This document shows positions 36,068-45,297 of a stretch of DNA of 64,000 nt, one piece after another. The DNA is from Oerskovia douganii (lineage in GTDB: Bacteria > Actinomycetota > Actinomycetes > Actinomycetales > Cellulomonadaceae), in NCBI RefSeq assembly GCF_015142735.1, contig NZ_JACSPN010000006.1:1-64000 (forward strand). Direction: 5' to 3'. The notes under the pieces were generated by a model. The model searched no databases. It was not told the origin of the DNA and saw only the letters and a list, made by a program, of their open reading frames with translations. A program made the position numbers and the translations under genes. Numbering within the stretch: position 1 is the stretch's first letter; the number at the start of each line of letters is the position of its first letter.

Positions 36068-37777
36068 CTACCGCTCGGGACGCGTCCCGGCGCTCACGTC
36101 CTCCGTCTGCCCGACGGCGTCGCTCCCCTCGTCCGCGTCGGTCACCAGGAGCTGACCCTCGGCCAGGGACTCCGCGGCGATCTCGTGCTCGACCGAGGTC
36201 GCGAGCGGCTTCTCGTGGACGAAGCACAGGGCGATCGCCGCGATGATCGCGAGCGGCACCATGTAGAGGAAGAGCGGCACGAGCGCCTCGTTGTAGGACT
36301 CGATCACGAGGGCGCGCACGCCGTCGGGCAGGGACTGGACCAGGTCCGGGGTGAGCGAGCCCGTCCCGCCCGCCGACCCCGTGCCCTGGGGGAACTTCTC
36401 CGCGAGGAGCGTGGTCAGACGGGCGATGAACACGCTGCCGACCACGGCCGAACCGAGCGTCGCCCCGACCTGGCGGAAGTAGTTGTTGGCCGCGGTCGCG
36501 GTCCCGACCTCGCGCAGCGGGAACGAGTTCTGCACGATGAGCGTGAGGATCTGCATGCTCCCACCCAGACCGATGCCGATCACCGCGAGGAACACGCAGA
36601 TCATGGGCGTCGCGGTGTCGGCCTCGACCGTCGAGAGCAGAGCCAGGCCCACGCCGAGGATCAGCGAACCGACGATCGGGAGGACCTTGTACCTGCCGGT
36701 GCGCGAGACCATCTGGCCCGTGACGACCGAGGTGACGAGCAGCGACCCCATCATGGGGATCATGAGCAGGCCGGCGACGGTCGCGCTGGCACCGGTCGCC
36801 ATCTGCAGGTAGGTGGGCATGTAGCCGATCGCGCCGAACATCGCGATGCCCGTCGCGAGCGCCGCGATGGTCGTGACCGTGAAGTTGCGGTCGGCGAACA
36901 GGTGCAGCGGGATGATCGGCTCGTCGGCACGCTTCTCGACGAGCACGAACGCCACGGCGGCCACGACCGCCAGTGCGACGAGCCCGAGGATCGTCGCCGA
37001 GCCCCACGCGTACTGCGACCCGCCCCAGGTCCCGACCAGGACGAGCGCCGTGGTCGCCACGGCCATGAGGGCCATGCCGAGGTAGTCGTGGCGCACACGT
37101 TCGGCGCCGCGCGCCTTCTTGGGCAGGTGCAGGAGGAAGATCACGGCGAGCGCTGCGACGACGCCCAGCGGGATGTTGATCCAGAAGACCCAGCGCCAGC
37201 CGGGGCCCTCGGTGAACCAGCCGCCGAGCAGCGGTCCCGCGACCGAGGAGACCGCGAAGACCGCGCCCATGATGCCCATGTACCTGCCGCGCTCCCGCGC
37301 GGGGATGACGTCGGCGATCGCGGCCTGCGACAGGATCATGAGCCCGCCGCCGCCGAGGCCCTGGACCGTGCGCCCCACGATGAGCACGTTCATGTCGCCC
37401 GCGACGGCGCCGATCACGGATCCCACCATGAACAGCAGGATCGCGGTGAGCAGCAGGGGCTTGCGGCCCAGGACGTCGGAGACCTTGCCGTAGATCGGCA
37501 TGGTGATGGTCGAGGCCAGGATGAAGGCCGTGATGACCCAGCTCATGTGCTCGACGCCGTCGAGCTCGCCCACGATCGTGGGCAGCGCGCTCGACAGCAC
37601 GGTCTGGTTGAGGGACGCGAGCAGCATGGTGACCATGAGGCCCAGGAACAGCAGGACGATGCCGCGGTCCCTCGGGGACGCCGGCGGGGCGTCGGGCGCA
37701 GACGGGTGCGTGGGCGCGGCGGTGGTCGCGCCCCGGGTGGGTGCCGGAGTGCTGCCGGCTCGGGGGGTGGTGGTCAT
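36068..37777 (-). CDS. MFS drug exporter, DHA2 (EmrB-like) family
   Basis: A 569-residue, 14-helix MFS antiporter in the cytoplasmic membrane. LLASLNQTVLSSALPTIVGEL opens helix 1, YGKVSDVLGRKPLLL is motif A, and AVSSVAGPLLGGWFTEGPGWRWVFWINIPLG spans motif C and the DHA2 signature. The Pro/Thr-rich first 35 residues and an acidic ~60-residue tail flank the core. Its ATG overlaps the stop of the TetR gene upstream (ATGA at 37774-37777), so repressor and pump form one operon. Confidence 0.9.
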   Translation of the reverse strand: MTTTPRAGSTPAPTRGATTAAPTHPSAPDAPPASPRDRGIVLLFLGLMVTMLLASLNQTVLSSALPTIVGELDGVEHMSWVITAFILASTITMPIYGKVSDVLGRKPLLLTAILLFMVGSVIGAVAGDMNVLIVGRTVQGLGGGGLMILSQAAIADVIPARERGRYMGIMGAVFAVSSVAGPLLGGWFTEGPGWRWVFWINIPLGVVAALAVIFLLHLPKKARGAERVRHDYLGMALMAVATTALVLVGTWGGSQYAWGSATILGLVALAVVAAVAFVLVEKRADEPIIPLHLFADRNFTVTTIAALATGIAMFGAIGYMPTYLQMATGASATVAGLLMIPMMGSLLVTSVVTGQMVSRTGRYKVLPIVGSLILGVGLALLSTVEADTATPMICVFLAVIGIGLGGSMQILTLIVQNSFPLREVGTATAANNYFRQVGATLGSAVVGSVFIARLTTLLAEKFPQGTGSAGGTGSLTPDLVQSLPDGVRALVIESYNEALVPLFLYMVPLAIIAAIALCFVHEKPLATSVEHEIAAESLAEGQLLVTDADEGSDAVGQTEDVSAGTRPER

Positions 37778-38415
37778 AGCGTGGCCTCGAAGACTTCTCG
37801 GAAGATGGTGATCGCTTCGCTGATGTCGGCCTCGGCGTCGGAGCCGCTCAGGGCCGTGCCAGGGTTGCGCGAGTACGCGAAGCGCATGATGGTTCCGGCG
37901 AGCATGAGGAGCGCTCGCGCGGTGTCGGGGCTGTCGGGCAGGCCCAGCGACGCGAGCTCGCTGAACCCCGTCCCGTCCTCGGCCCGGTCGGACAGCAGGT
38001 CGTTGACGAGCGACTCGACCTGGGAGACGGAGCCCATGGCGTGCTTGCGCAGCTCGGGGTGCTCGCGCACGAGCGCCTTGCGCTCGGCGAACGGGACGCC
38101 GGGGTGCAGCGTGGACCGCAGGATCGAGAGCAGGAACCGCACGACCCGCTCGAACGCGGGTCCCTCGGTCTCCGCACGGAAGGCCGCGAGCGCCTCGTCG
38201 GAGACTCGCGGGGGCACGAGCCCCAGGATCGCCTCCTCCTTGGTCGCGAAGTAGTTGAAGAACGTCCGTTGCGAGATGCCCGCCGCGGCGGCGATCTCCT
38301 CGACGGTCGCGTGGTGGAGCCCTTTCTCGCGGACCAGGGCGGCGGCCGCCTGGTGGATCGTGAGCCAGGTCTCGGCACGCTTGCGTTCGCGGAGGGACGT
38401 CGGAGCGGTCTGCAT
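37774..38415 (-). CDS. TetR-family repressor of the EmrB-like exporter
   Basis: A 213-residue TetR protein with the helix-turn-helix ATVEEIAAAAGISQRTFFNYFATKEEAILG (about 33-62). It is first in an operon with the exporter. The ATG at 38415 has TACAGT six bases upstream and no ribosome binding site, predicting a leaderless mRNA; the ATG at 38457 would put the operator repeats inside the gene. TGCA-containing dyads upstream are its likely operators. Confidence 0.88.
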   Translation of the reverse strand: MQTAPTSLRERKRAETWLTIHQAAAALVREKGLHHATVEEIAAAAGISQRTFFNYFATKEEAILGLVPPRVSDEALAAFRAETEGPAFERVVRFLLSILRSTLHPGVPFAERKALVREHPELRKHAMGSVSQVESLVNDLLSDRAEDGTGFSELASLGLPDSPDTARALLMLAGTIMRFAYSRNPGTALSGSDAEADISEAITIFREVFEATL

Positions 38416-38421
38416 GACTGC

Positions 38422-38448
38422 ACTGTATGCAGGACTGCAATAATTGCA
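38422..38448 (-). promoter_or_regulatory. Leaderless promoter with operator repeats of the TetR-exporter operon
   Basis: Minus-strand TACAGT (38427-38422) lies six bases before the ATG at 38415. TGCAATAATTGCA (38436-38448) is a perfect dyad with one central base. Several more TGCA steps surround it (38411-38456). The operator covers the spacer and -35 region, so self-repression is likely. LigD starts divergently at 38517. Confidence 0.65.
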
Positions 38449-38516
38449 CAACTGCACGATTGCCGTCGGGACGACCCCGCCGAGCGCGGCAGCCCGCCCC
38501 GGACGACCATGGACCC

Positions 38517-41099
38517 ATGGCCCCCTCGACGGCGGCGCAGACCGTGAGCGTCGACGGTCACCGCCTCAAGCTCACCAACCTGGACAAGGTCCTGTACCCC
38601 GCCACGGGGACGACCAAGGGCGAGGTCCTGGCCTACCTCGCCGCGGTCGCCGACGTCCTGCTCCCCCACGCCTCGAACAGGCCCGCGACGCGCAAGCGCT
38701 GGCCCAACGGCGTCGAGGGCTCCGTGTTCTTCCAGAAGAACCTCGACGCCGGCACCCCCACGTGGGTCCGGCGCCGCACGATCCAGCACAAGCACAGCAC
38801 CAACGCCTACCCGCTCGTCAACGACCTCGCGACCCTCACGTGGCTCGGTCAGATCGCCGCCCTGGAGATCCACGTGCCGCAGTGGCAGTTCGGCCGGACG
38901 GGGGTCCAGAAGAACCCCGACCGGCTCGTCCTCGACCTCGACCCCGGCGAGGGCGCAGGCCTGCGCGAGTGCGCAGAGGTCGCCCGGCTCGCCCGCGAGG
39001 TCCTGCGCGGCATGGGCCTGAACCCCCTGCCCGTGACGAGCGGCTCCAAGGGCATCCACCTGTACGCCGCTCTCGACGGGCGCCAGACCACCGACGAGGT
39101 CAGCGCGGTCGCGCACGAGCTCGCCCGCTACCTCGAGGCCGAGCACCCCGACCTCGTCGTGAGCGACATGAAGAAGTCGCTGCGCGGCGGCAAGGTGCTC
39201 GTCGACTGGAGCCAGAACAACGGCAACAAGACCACCATCGCGCCGTACTCGCTGCGCGGCCGCACCCACCCCACGGTCGCGGCCCCGCGCACGTGGGACG
39301 AGCTCGACGACCCCGACCTCGCGCACCTCGACAAGGACCAGGTCATGGAACGCGTCGAGCGGATCGGCGACCCGCTCGCAGCGCTGACCGCGGGCCACCT
39401 GGCCTCGCTCGAACCCACGCCCGAGCGCATGGCGACGTTCGCGCGCAAGGGCGCGACGCCGTCGGGCGGCACGGGCTCGAGCAGCGGCGAGACCGGCACG
39501 GCGCCCCGGCGAGACCGCCTCGAGACCTACCGCGCCAAGCGCGACGCCTCCCGGACCCCCGAGCCCGTCCCCGAGGACGTCGCCCCCAGCAGCGAGGGCA
39601 GGTCCTTCGTCATCCAGGAGCACCACGCACGCCGCCTGCACTGGGACTTCCGCCTCGAGCACGACGGCGTGCTCGTGAGCTGGGCCCTGCCGCGCGGCGA
39701 GCCGACCGACACGAGGAAGAACCACCTCGCGGTCCAGACCGAGGACCACCCGCTCGCGTACGGCTCGTTCGAGGGGACCATCCCCGCGGGCGAGTACGGC
39801 GGCGGCGAGGTGACCATCTGGGACGCGGGCACCTACGAGCTCGAGAAGTGGCGCGACGACGAGGAGGTCATCGTCACGCTGCACGGCGAGCAGCACGGCA
39901 CACGGCGCCTCGCGCTCATCCACACGGGAGGTCACGGTGCCTCCGGTACGTCGGACCGAGCCGGGGAGAACAGCTGGCTCATCCACCTCATGGCCCCGCG
40001 CGACGAGGCCCACCCCACGGGCCACGCGGCACCTCGCAGCAAGGCGCCCCGGCAGCGCCCGTCGGAGACCGACGACGAGCCCGTCGGGGTCGCGCTGCCG
40101 CGCCCCATGCTCGCGACCGCCGGGACGGTCGAGACGCTGACCGCCGAGGGCGACCCCGACGACTGGGCCTACGAGATGAAGTGGGACGGGTTCCGCGTGG
40201 TCGCGCAGGTCACGGGCCCCGCCGACGGATCGGCCGACGGGGCCTCGGTCCGCCTCGTGAGCCGCAGCGGCAAGGACATGACGCTCACCTACCCCGAGCT
40301 CCAGGACCTTGCCGCCCGTGTCCCGCACGCCGACCTGCCCGTGGTCGTCGACGGCGAGATCGTGGCGCTCGACGCGCGCGGGCGACCGAGCTTCCGCCGC
40401 CTGCAGCAGCGCGCCAACCTCACCAAGGCGGGCGACGTCGCAGCGGCGCGCGCCAAGGTCGGGGTCGAGCTCATGCTGTTCGACGTCCTGTCCGTCGGCG
40501 GGCGCTCGCTCGTCCGGCGCACGTACGACGAGCGGCGCGAGATCCTCGAGGACCTGGTCGACCAGTCCTCGACCGTGCACGTCCCGCCCGCGTTCGACGG
40601 CGACCTCGCGGAGGCCGTGGCGACGAGCAGGCAGCTCGGCCTCGAGGGCGTGGTGGCCAAGCGGCGCACGAGCACCTACACGGCCGGGCGGCGCTCGCGG
40701 AGCTGGATCAAGGTCAAGCACTCGCACACCCAGGAGGTCGTGGTGGTCGGGTGGCGTCCGGGGCACGGGGACCGGTCGCACCTGGTGGGCTCGCTGCTGC
40801 TCGCGGTGCCCGACGACGAGGGGCTGCGCTACGTGGGCCGCGTCGGGTCGGGCTTCACCGAGAAGGACCGGCGCGACCTCGTGACGCGGCTCGGCCGGAT
40901 CGAGCGGGTCACGAACCCGGCCCTCGACGTGCCCGCCGCGGACGCCTCGGACGCCCGGTGGGTCACGCCGCACCTGGTCGGCGAGGTCGACTACGCCGAC
41001 TGGACGAGCGCACCCGAGGGCGACGGCAGGCTGCGGCACGCGGTCTGGCGCGGCTGGCGTCCGGACAAGTCGCCCGAGGACGTGCGCCGGGAGGGGTGA
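38517..41099 (+). CDS. ligD: ATP-dependent DNA ligase LigD (Pol-PE-Lig)
   Basis: An 860-residue NHEJ enzyme with three domains in mycobacterial order. The primase-like polymerase (about 8-290) has the metal pair in LDLDP (D140, D142) and SGSKGIHLYA. The 3'-phosphoesterase (about 365-520) has HHARRLHWDFRLEHDG. The ligase (about 545-860) has adenylated lysine K555 in EMKWDGFR, then DGEIVALD and the C-terminal OB domain with KVKHSHTQEVVVVGW. It repairs double-strand breaks with Ku (31918-32895). An ATG at 38517 is preferred; no strong ribosome binding site is visible. Confidence 0.96.
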   Translation: MAPSTAAQTVSVDGHRLKLTNLDKVLYPATGTTKGEVLAYLAAVADVLLPHASNRPATRKRWPNGVEGSVFFQKNLDAGTPTWVRRRTIQHKHSTNAYPLVNDLATLTWLGQIAALEIHVPQWQFGRTGVQKNPDRLVLDLDPGEGAGLRECAEVARLAREVLRGMGLNPLPVTSGSKGIHLYAALDGRQTTDEVSAVAHELARYLEAEHPDLVVSDMKKSLRGGKVLVDWSQNNGNKTTIAPYSLRGRTHPTVAAPRTWDELDDPDLAHLDKDQVMERVERIGDPLAALTAGHLASLEPTPERMATFARKGATPSGGTGSSSGETGTAPRRDRLETYRAKRDASRTPEPVPEDVAPSSEGRSFVIQEHHARRLHWDFRLEHDGVLVSWALPRGEPTDTRKNHLAVQTEDHPLAYGSFEGTIPAGEYGGGEVTIWDAGTYELEKWRDDEEVIVTLHGEQHGTRRLALIHTGGHGASGTSDRAGENSWLIHLMAPRDEAHPTGHAAPRSKAPRQRPSETDDEPVGVALPRPMLATAGTVETLTAEGDPDDWAYEMKWDGFRVVAQVTGPADGSADGASVRLVSRSGKDMTLTYPELQDLAARVPHADLPVVVDGEIVALDARGRPSFRRLQQRANLTKAGDVAAARAKVGVELMLFDVLSVGGRSLVRRTYDERREILEDLVDQSSTVHVPPAFDGDLAEAVATSRQLGLEGVVAKRRTSTYTAGRRSRSWIKVKHSHTQEVVVVGWRPGHGDRSHLVGSLLLAVPDDEGLRYVGRVGSGFTEKDRRDLVTRLGRIERVTNPALDVPAADASDARWVTPHLVGEVDYADWTSAPEGDGRLRHAVWRGWRPDKSPEDVRREG

Positions 41100-41103
41100 G
41101 ACC

Positions 41104-41760
41104 TCAGCCGCGCGCCGGGGTCTGCGCGCGTCGCGCACGCGCCGCGTCCCGGCTCGTGCGCAGGTGCCCGACGGCGAGCCGCGCCGCCTCCTGCCCGTCG
41201 CCCGCGCGGATCGCGGCCAGGAGCCCGCGGTGCTCGTCGACCATCTGCTGCAGGTCGTCGTGCTGCCCGAGGAGCCAGCGCAGGCGGCTCGCGGTGATCG
41301 CCCCGATCTCGTCGAGGAGCGGGCTCGCGGCCGTCGCGGCCACGAGCTCGTGGAAGTCCGCGCCCGCGCGGTGGGCTGCCGTGGCGTCCTCGTCGCGGGC
41401 GGCTCGGGCCTCACGGTCGAGCACGGCCCCGAGCCGCGCGAGGCGCTCGGGCGTCCGCCGTTCGGCCGCGAGGCGGAACGTGAGGGTCTCGATCGCCGAG
41501 CGCACCTCGATGAGGTCCTCGATCTCGTCGTCGGTGAACGTGCGCACGACGGCCCACGTGCGGGGCCGCGGGGTCACGAGGCCCTCGGCGATGAGGGTCT
41601 TGAGCGCGTCGCGGACCGGGACGCGGCTCACGCCGAGCTCGGCCGCGAGGTCACGCTCGACGAGCCGGTCCCCCGGGGCCCGCTCGCCGTCGATGATCTG
41701 CTCGCGCACGATCCGGGCGACGCGGTCGGCCTCGGGCTCGAACGGCTGGTCTGCGCTCAT
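41104..41760 (-). CDS. GntR-family (FCD) regulator
   Basis: A 218-residue FadR-type GntR regulator. The winged helix is APGDRLVERDLAAELGVSRVPVRDALKTLIAEGLV, and the FCD domain contains R-x-x-x-E (EVRSAIE), then DFHELVAATAASPLLDE and DEHRGLLAAIRAGD. It converges with ligD (four bases apart) and is divergent from the amidohydrolase gene, with an operator-like GGTATACC dyad between. It is probably the regulator of that enzyme. Confidence 0.88.
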   Translation of the reverse strand: MSADQPFEPEADRVARIVREQIIDGERAPGDRLVERDLAAELGVSRVPVRDALKTLIAEGLVTPRPRTWAVVRTFTDDEIEDLIEVRSAIETLTFRLAAERRTPERLARLGAVLDREARAARDEDATAAHRAGADFHELVAATAASPLLDEIGAITASRLRWLLGQHDDLQQMVDEHRGLLAAIRAGDGQEAARLAVGHLRTSRDAARARRAQTPARG

Positions 41761-41789
41761 GCGTCCATCCTCTCGGAACCCGGAGGTCA

Positions 41790-41805
41790 AAATGGTATAC
41801 CGTTT
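41790..41805. promoter_or_regulatory. GntR-type operator
   Basis: AAATGGTATACCGTTT is an almost perfect dyad around GGTATACC, of the kind bound by FadR/FCD-type GntR proteins. It lies 30 bases upstream of the GntR ATG and 73 bases before the amidohydrolase ATG. Confidence 0.65.
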
Positions 41806-41878
41806 GTGGTCGGCGGGCTGCTCAGGGGGCGAGCCCTCCGCCGGACCGTCGAGCACCACCCGTGGAAGGAACCCCCGC

Positions 41879-43117
41879 ATGCCCCCGATCCCCACCAGCT
41901 CCCCCGCCAACGTGACCGTGCTGCGCAACGTCCGGCCCTGGGGCGGCGAGGCCGTCGACCTCCACGTCGCCGACGGACACATCACCCGGGTGACGCCGCA
42001 CCTCGCGACCGACGCGGCGGCGTCGGGCAGCACGACGCCCGCGCCGGGCGAGATCGACGGGCGCGGGTTCCTCGCCCTGCCCGGGTTCGTCAACGCCCAC
42101 GCGCACGTCGACAAGAGCTGGTGGGGCAAGCCCTGGGTCAGCTACGGCGGCGAGGCCACCACGCAGGGCCGCATCGCGCACGAGCGCGAGCACCGCGACG
42201 AGCTCGGCATCCCCGGCGTCGACGTCACGGTCGCGGTCCTGCGCGAGTTCCTGCGCCACGGCACGACCGCGATCCGCACCCACGTCGACGTCGACCTGGG
42301 CCTGGGCCTGCGCGGCATCGACGTGGTCCGCGAGTCGCTGTTCGTGCTGGGCGGCGCGATCGACGCCGAGATCGTCGCGTTCCCCCAGGACGGCGTCCTG
42401 CGCCGGCCCGGAGTGCTCGAGCTGCTCGACGCCGCGGCCGCCGCGGGGGCCGAGCACATCGGCGGGCTCGACCCCGCCTCGATCGACCGCGACCCCGTGC
42501 GCCAGCTCGACGGGCTGTTCGAGATCGCCGAGCGCCGCGGCGTCGGGATCGACGTCCACCTGCACGACGGCGGCGAGCTGGGCGCGTTCCAGATCGAGCT
42601 CATGATCGACCGCACGGTCCGCGCAGGCCTCCAGGGCAAGGTCAACGTGGCGCACGGCTTCGCGGTCGGGCAGCTGCCGGCGACCCGCATGGCCGACCTC
42701 GTCGCGGCCATGGGCGAGGCCGGGATCAGCATGACGACCGTCGCCCCGATCGGCGCGACCCCGCTCCCGCTGGACCTGCTGCGCGAGCACGGCGTGCGCG
42801 TGGGCCTCGGCACCGACGGCATCCGCGACCTGTGGGCGCCCTACGGGACGGGCGACCTGCTCGCCCTTACGACGCGCCTGGCGCAGCTCGCACGCTTCCG
42901 CTACGACGAGGACCTGGTCCGTGCGGCCCGGCTCGCGACGAGCGACGCCGGGTTCTTCGTGGGGCACGACGTCCACGACCTGGTCGAGGGGGCGCGCGCG
43001 GACATCGTGCTGGTCGACGCCGAGAACACCCAGGACGCCGTGGTGCGCGCTCCCGCCCGCGCGCTCGTCGTGGCCGGTGGCCAGGTCGTCGCCCGGGACG
43101 GGGAGGTCCTGGTCTGA
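41879..43117 (+). CDS. Cytosine deaminase-like amidohydrolase
   Basis: A 412-residue metal-dependent amidohydrolase of the cytosine deaminase/AtzC-like group. Metal and catalytic residues are seen in NAHAHVDKSWWG (HxH), IRTHVDVD, DVHLHDGG (His), KVNVAHG (His) and GLGTDGIRDLWAPYG (Asp). It should deaminate or hydrolyse a pyrimidine- or triazine-like ring; the real substrate is unknown. GGAAGGA precedes the ATG at 41879. A divergent GntR gene with shared operator suggests substrate induction. The VOC gene follows with its own promoter-like element. Confidence 0.85.
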   Translation: MPPIPTSSPANVTVLRNVRPWGGEAVDLHVADGHITRVTPHLATDAAASGSTTPAPGEIDGRGFLALPGFVNAHAHVDKSWWGKPWVSYGGEATTQGRIAHEREHRDELGIPGVDVTVAVLREFLRHGTTAIRTHVDVDLGLGLRGIDVVRESLFVLGGAIDAEIVAFPQDGVLRRPGVLELLDAAAAAGAEHIGGLDPASIDRDPVRQLDGLFEIAERRGVGIDVHLHDGGELGAFQIELMIDRTVRAGLQGKVNVAHGFAVGQLPATRMADLVAAMGEAGISMTTVAPIGATPLPLDLLREHGVRVGLGTDGIRDLWAPYGTGDLLALTTRLAQLARFRYDEDLVRAARLATSDAGFFVGHDVHDLVEGARADIVLVDAENTQDAVVRAPARALVVAGGQVVARDGEVLV

Positions 43118-43125
43118 CGCTCGCG

Positions 43126-43153
43126 CCGATGAGTTCCCCGGGGGCCACCGGTC
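43126..43153 (+). promoter_or_regulatory. Shared promoter-like element, copy C
   Basis: CCGATGAGTTC (43126-43136), 11 bases, then CCGGTC (43148-43153), 64 bases before the VOC ATG at 43218. Here it lies just after the amidohydrolase stop and is free of coding sequence. Blocks and spacing equal those of copies A and B. Confidence 0.6.
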
Positions 43154-43217
43154 TACACCGACGACACCCGTCCTCGCCCTGCGGGACACCGCGGCGACCC
43201 GTCCGAAGGAGCACGTC

Positions 43218-43625
43218 ATGGCCGGAACCCAGATCTTCGTCAACCTGCCCGTGTCAGACCTCGAGAAGTCCAAGGCGTTCTACACGCAGCTCGGGTTCTC
43301 GATCAACGAGCAGTTCACCGACGAGAACGCGTCGTGCGTGGTCATCAGCGACACGATCTACGTGATGCTCCTGACCCACGAGTTCTTCCGCCGCTTCACG
43401 CCCAAGTCGATCGTCGACGCGCAGGACGCGACCGAGGCGATCAACGCGATCAGCGCCGAGTCCCGCACGGGCGTCGACGACCTCGCGGACCGTGCGCTCG
43501 CCGCGGGCGGCGCGCAGACCAACCCGCCGCAGGACGAGGGCTTCATGTACTCGCGCAGCTTCTCCGACCTGGACGGCCACCTGTGGGAGGTCATGTACAT
43601 GGACCCGAGCACGATCGAGGGCTGA
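43218..43625 (+). CDS. VOC (glyoxalase-like) protein
   Basis: A 135-residue VOC superfamily protein: FVNLPVSDLEKSKAFYTQLGFSIN at the start, LLTHEFFRRFTPK, and SFSDLDGHLWEVMYMDP at the end, giving the final Glu metal ligand. It is related to the lactoylglutathione lyase-like YfcF/Glo_EDI group; substrate unknown. GAAGGA precedes the ATG. A quinone oxidoreductase gene follows 67 bases later on the same strand, possibly co-transcribed from the element at 43126. Confidence 0.87.
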   Translation: MAGTQIFVNLPVSDLEKSKAFYTQLGFSINEQFTDENASCVVISDTIYVMLLTHEFFRRFTPKSIVDAQDATEAINAISAESRTGVDDLADRALAAGGAQTNPPQDEGFMYSRSFSDLDGHLWEVMYMDPSTIEG

Positions 43626-43692
43626 CCTGCAAGGACGCGACGGGCGGCGATCGTCGGGGAATGCCCCGGCGCCGCCGCCCGTTGCCCCCTCC

Positions 43693-44616
43693 ATGCGAGC
43701 CATCACCTACTCCCGCTACGGCGGAGCCGACGTCCTCGAGCTCAGCGAGCTCCCCACCCCCAAGGTCGGGCCGGACTCCGTCCTGGTCCGGGTCAGGGCC
43801 ACGAGCGTGAACCCCGTGGACTGGAAGGTCCGCGAGGGCTACCTCGACGCGATCATGGACACCACGTTCCCCGTGGTGCCGGGCTGGGACGTCGCGGGCG
43901 TGGTCGAGCAGGTGGGCCTGGACACGCCCGAGCTCTCGGTCGGTGACGAGGTCTTCGGCTACGTCCGCAAGGACGTGGTCTCCGGCGGCACCACGGCCGA
44001 GCTCGTCGCGGCCCCGGTCCGCACGCTGGCCCGCAAGCCCTCGTCCTGGACGTGGGAGCAGGCAGCCGGCGCGCCGCTCGCCGGGCTCACGGCCCTGCAG
44101 ACGATCGACCGCGCCGGGGTGACGAGCGGCCAGACCGTGCTCGTGCACGCGGCCGCGGGCGGTGTCGGGTCGATGGCCGTCCAGATCGCGGTGACGCGCG
44201 GGGCGCGCGTGATCGGCACCGCGTCCGAGCGCAACCACGAGTACCTGCGCTCCCTGGGCGCCGAGCCCGTGACCTACGGCGAGGGCCTGGCCGAGCGCGT
44301 GCGCGCCCTCGCGCCCGACGGCGTCGACGTCGTCCTCGACTACATCGGCGGCGAGGCGCTGGCCACCACGCCCGACGTCCTGCGCGAGGGCGGCACGGTC
44401 GCCTCGGTCGTCGACGCCGCAGCCCGCGACGAGCTCGGCGGGCACTACGTCTGGGTCCGCCCCGACGTCGCGGGGCTGACCGAGCTGGCCCGCCTCGCGG
44501 ACGCCGGTCAGCTCACGGTCGACGTCGCCGAGGTCTACGACCTGGCCGACGCCGCGAAGGCCCACGAGGCGAGCCGGACCGGGCACGTGCGCGGCAAGGT
44601 CGTCATCACGGTCTGA
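43693..44616 (+). CDS. NADPH:quinone oxidoreductase-like MDR enzyme
   Basis: A 307-residue medium-chain reductase without structural zinc, of the quinone oxidoreductase/QOR type. An N-terminal GroES-like domain (TSVNPVDWKVREGYL, VVPGWDVAGVVEQVG, VGDEVFGYV) precedes the Rossmann domain with VLVHAAAGGVGSMAVQIA (AxxGxxG type). It would reduce quinones or enones with NADPH. The ribosome binding site is poor. The hairpin repeat copy 3 begins 18 bases after its stop. Confidence 0.9.
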   Translation: MRAITYSRYGGADVLELSELPTPKVGPDSVLVRVRATSVNPVDWKVREGYLDAIMDTTFPVVPGWDVAGVVEQVGLDTPELSVGDEVFGYVRKDVVSGGTTAELVAAPVRTLARKPSSWTWEQAAGAPLAGLTALQTIDRAGVTSGQTVLVHAAAGGVGSMAVQIAVTRGARVIGTASERNHEYLRSLGAEPVTYGEGLAERVRALAPDGVDVVLDYIGGEALATTPDVLREGGTVASVVDAAARDELGGHYVWVRPDVAGLTELARLADAGQLTVDVAEVYDLADAAKAHEASRTGHVRGKVVITV

Positions 44617-44634
44617 CCTGCCTGGCCGCGCCGT

Positions 44635-44689
44635 GGGTGCGGAGTTCTGGTGCGACTCGCCGGGCGTGTCGCACCAGAACTCCGCACCC
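44635..44689. repeat. Hairpin repeat, copy 3
   Basis: A perfect 22-bp stem (44635-44656 with 44668-44689) around the loop TCGCCGGGCGT. The seven inner stem pairs nearest the loop match copies 1 and 2, but the middle of the stem differs and both arms change together. It lies between two genes on the plus strand. Confidence 0.85.
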
Positions 44690-44707
44690 GACCGAGAAGG
44701 TGTCCGG

Positions 44708-45280
44708 GTGAAGCACTACGAGAGCAGCGTGCCCGAGGACGAACCTGCGGTCGGACCCGACGAGGTCGATCCCCCCAGAGCGCCCCTCGACGCGAGGTCC
44801 GCGCACCGGATCGCGCTCCGCTATCGAGAATGGTCCCTCCTCGACCGAGGCGGGCGCGTTGGGCGGCTCGAGGCAGACCGCCGCCTCGACGACTACGAGG
44901 AGGTCGCCCAGCGGCTCCTGCACGACCTCGACCCCCTGCCGCTGCTCGACGCCCTGATCGCGCTCGGCGTCGAGAGCGACGACGACGGCGCTTTCCTCGA
45001 CCGGGTCAGCACGGGCGCCGTCGAGGACGTCCTGCACCACCGCGCCGACCTGCACCAGCGGATCGCCGACCGGTGCCGTGCCGAACCGTCGTGGTCCGAG
45101 GCCGTCCGCGGGGCGACGATCGACCCCGAGCTCGCGGCCAGGCTGCCGTCACCGCTCCCCGGACTCTTCCCCGCCCCTCCCCCGGAAGCCGCCGGCACGG
45201 GCAGCCCGGGGCGTCGGAACGGCCGCAGGCCGTCCCTCCGGCAGGACCGCACCGGTCGGCGGGGGCGCCGCACGGTCTGA
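44708..45280 (+). CDS. Protein of unknown function
   Basis: A 190-residue protein that I do not recognise. The first ~25 residues are acidic (ESSVPEDEPAVGPDEVD). The middle (about 30-140) looks helical and charged, with RLLHDLDPLPLLDALIALGV. The last ~45 residues are Pro/Gly then Arg-rich, ending RTGRRGRRTV, and could be disordered or nucleic-acid binding. No signal peptide or membrane helix is present. It is the only gene between hairpin copies 3 and 4, as the DUF559 gene is between copies 1 and 2. It starts at GTG 44708, with a weak AAGG nine bases upstream. Confidence 0.6.
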   Translation: MKHYESSVPEDEPAVGPDEVDPPRAPLDARSAHRIALRYREWSLLDRGGRVGRLEADRRLDDYEEVAQRLLHDLDPLPLLDALIALGVESDDDGAFLDRVSTGAVEDVLHHRADLHQRIADRCRAEPSWSEAVRGATIDPELAARLPSPLPGLFPAPPPEAAGTGSPGRRNGRRPSLRQDRTGRRGRRTV

Positions 45281-45297
45281 ACTGTCTGCCCCTACCG

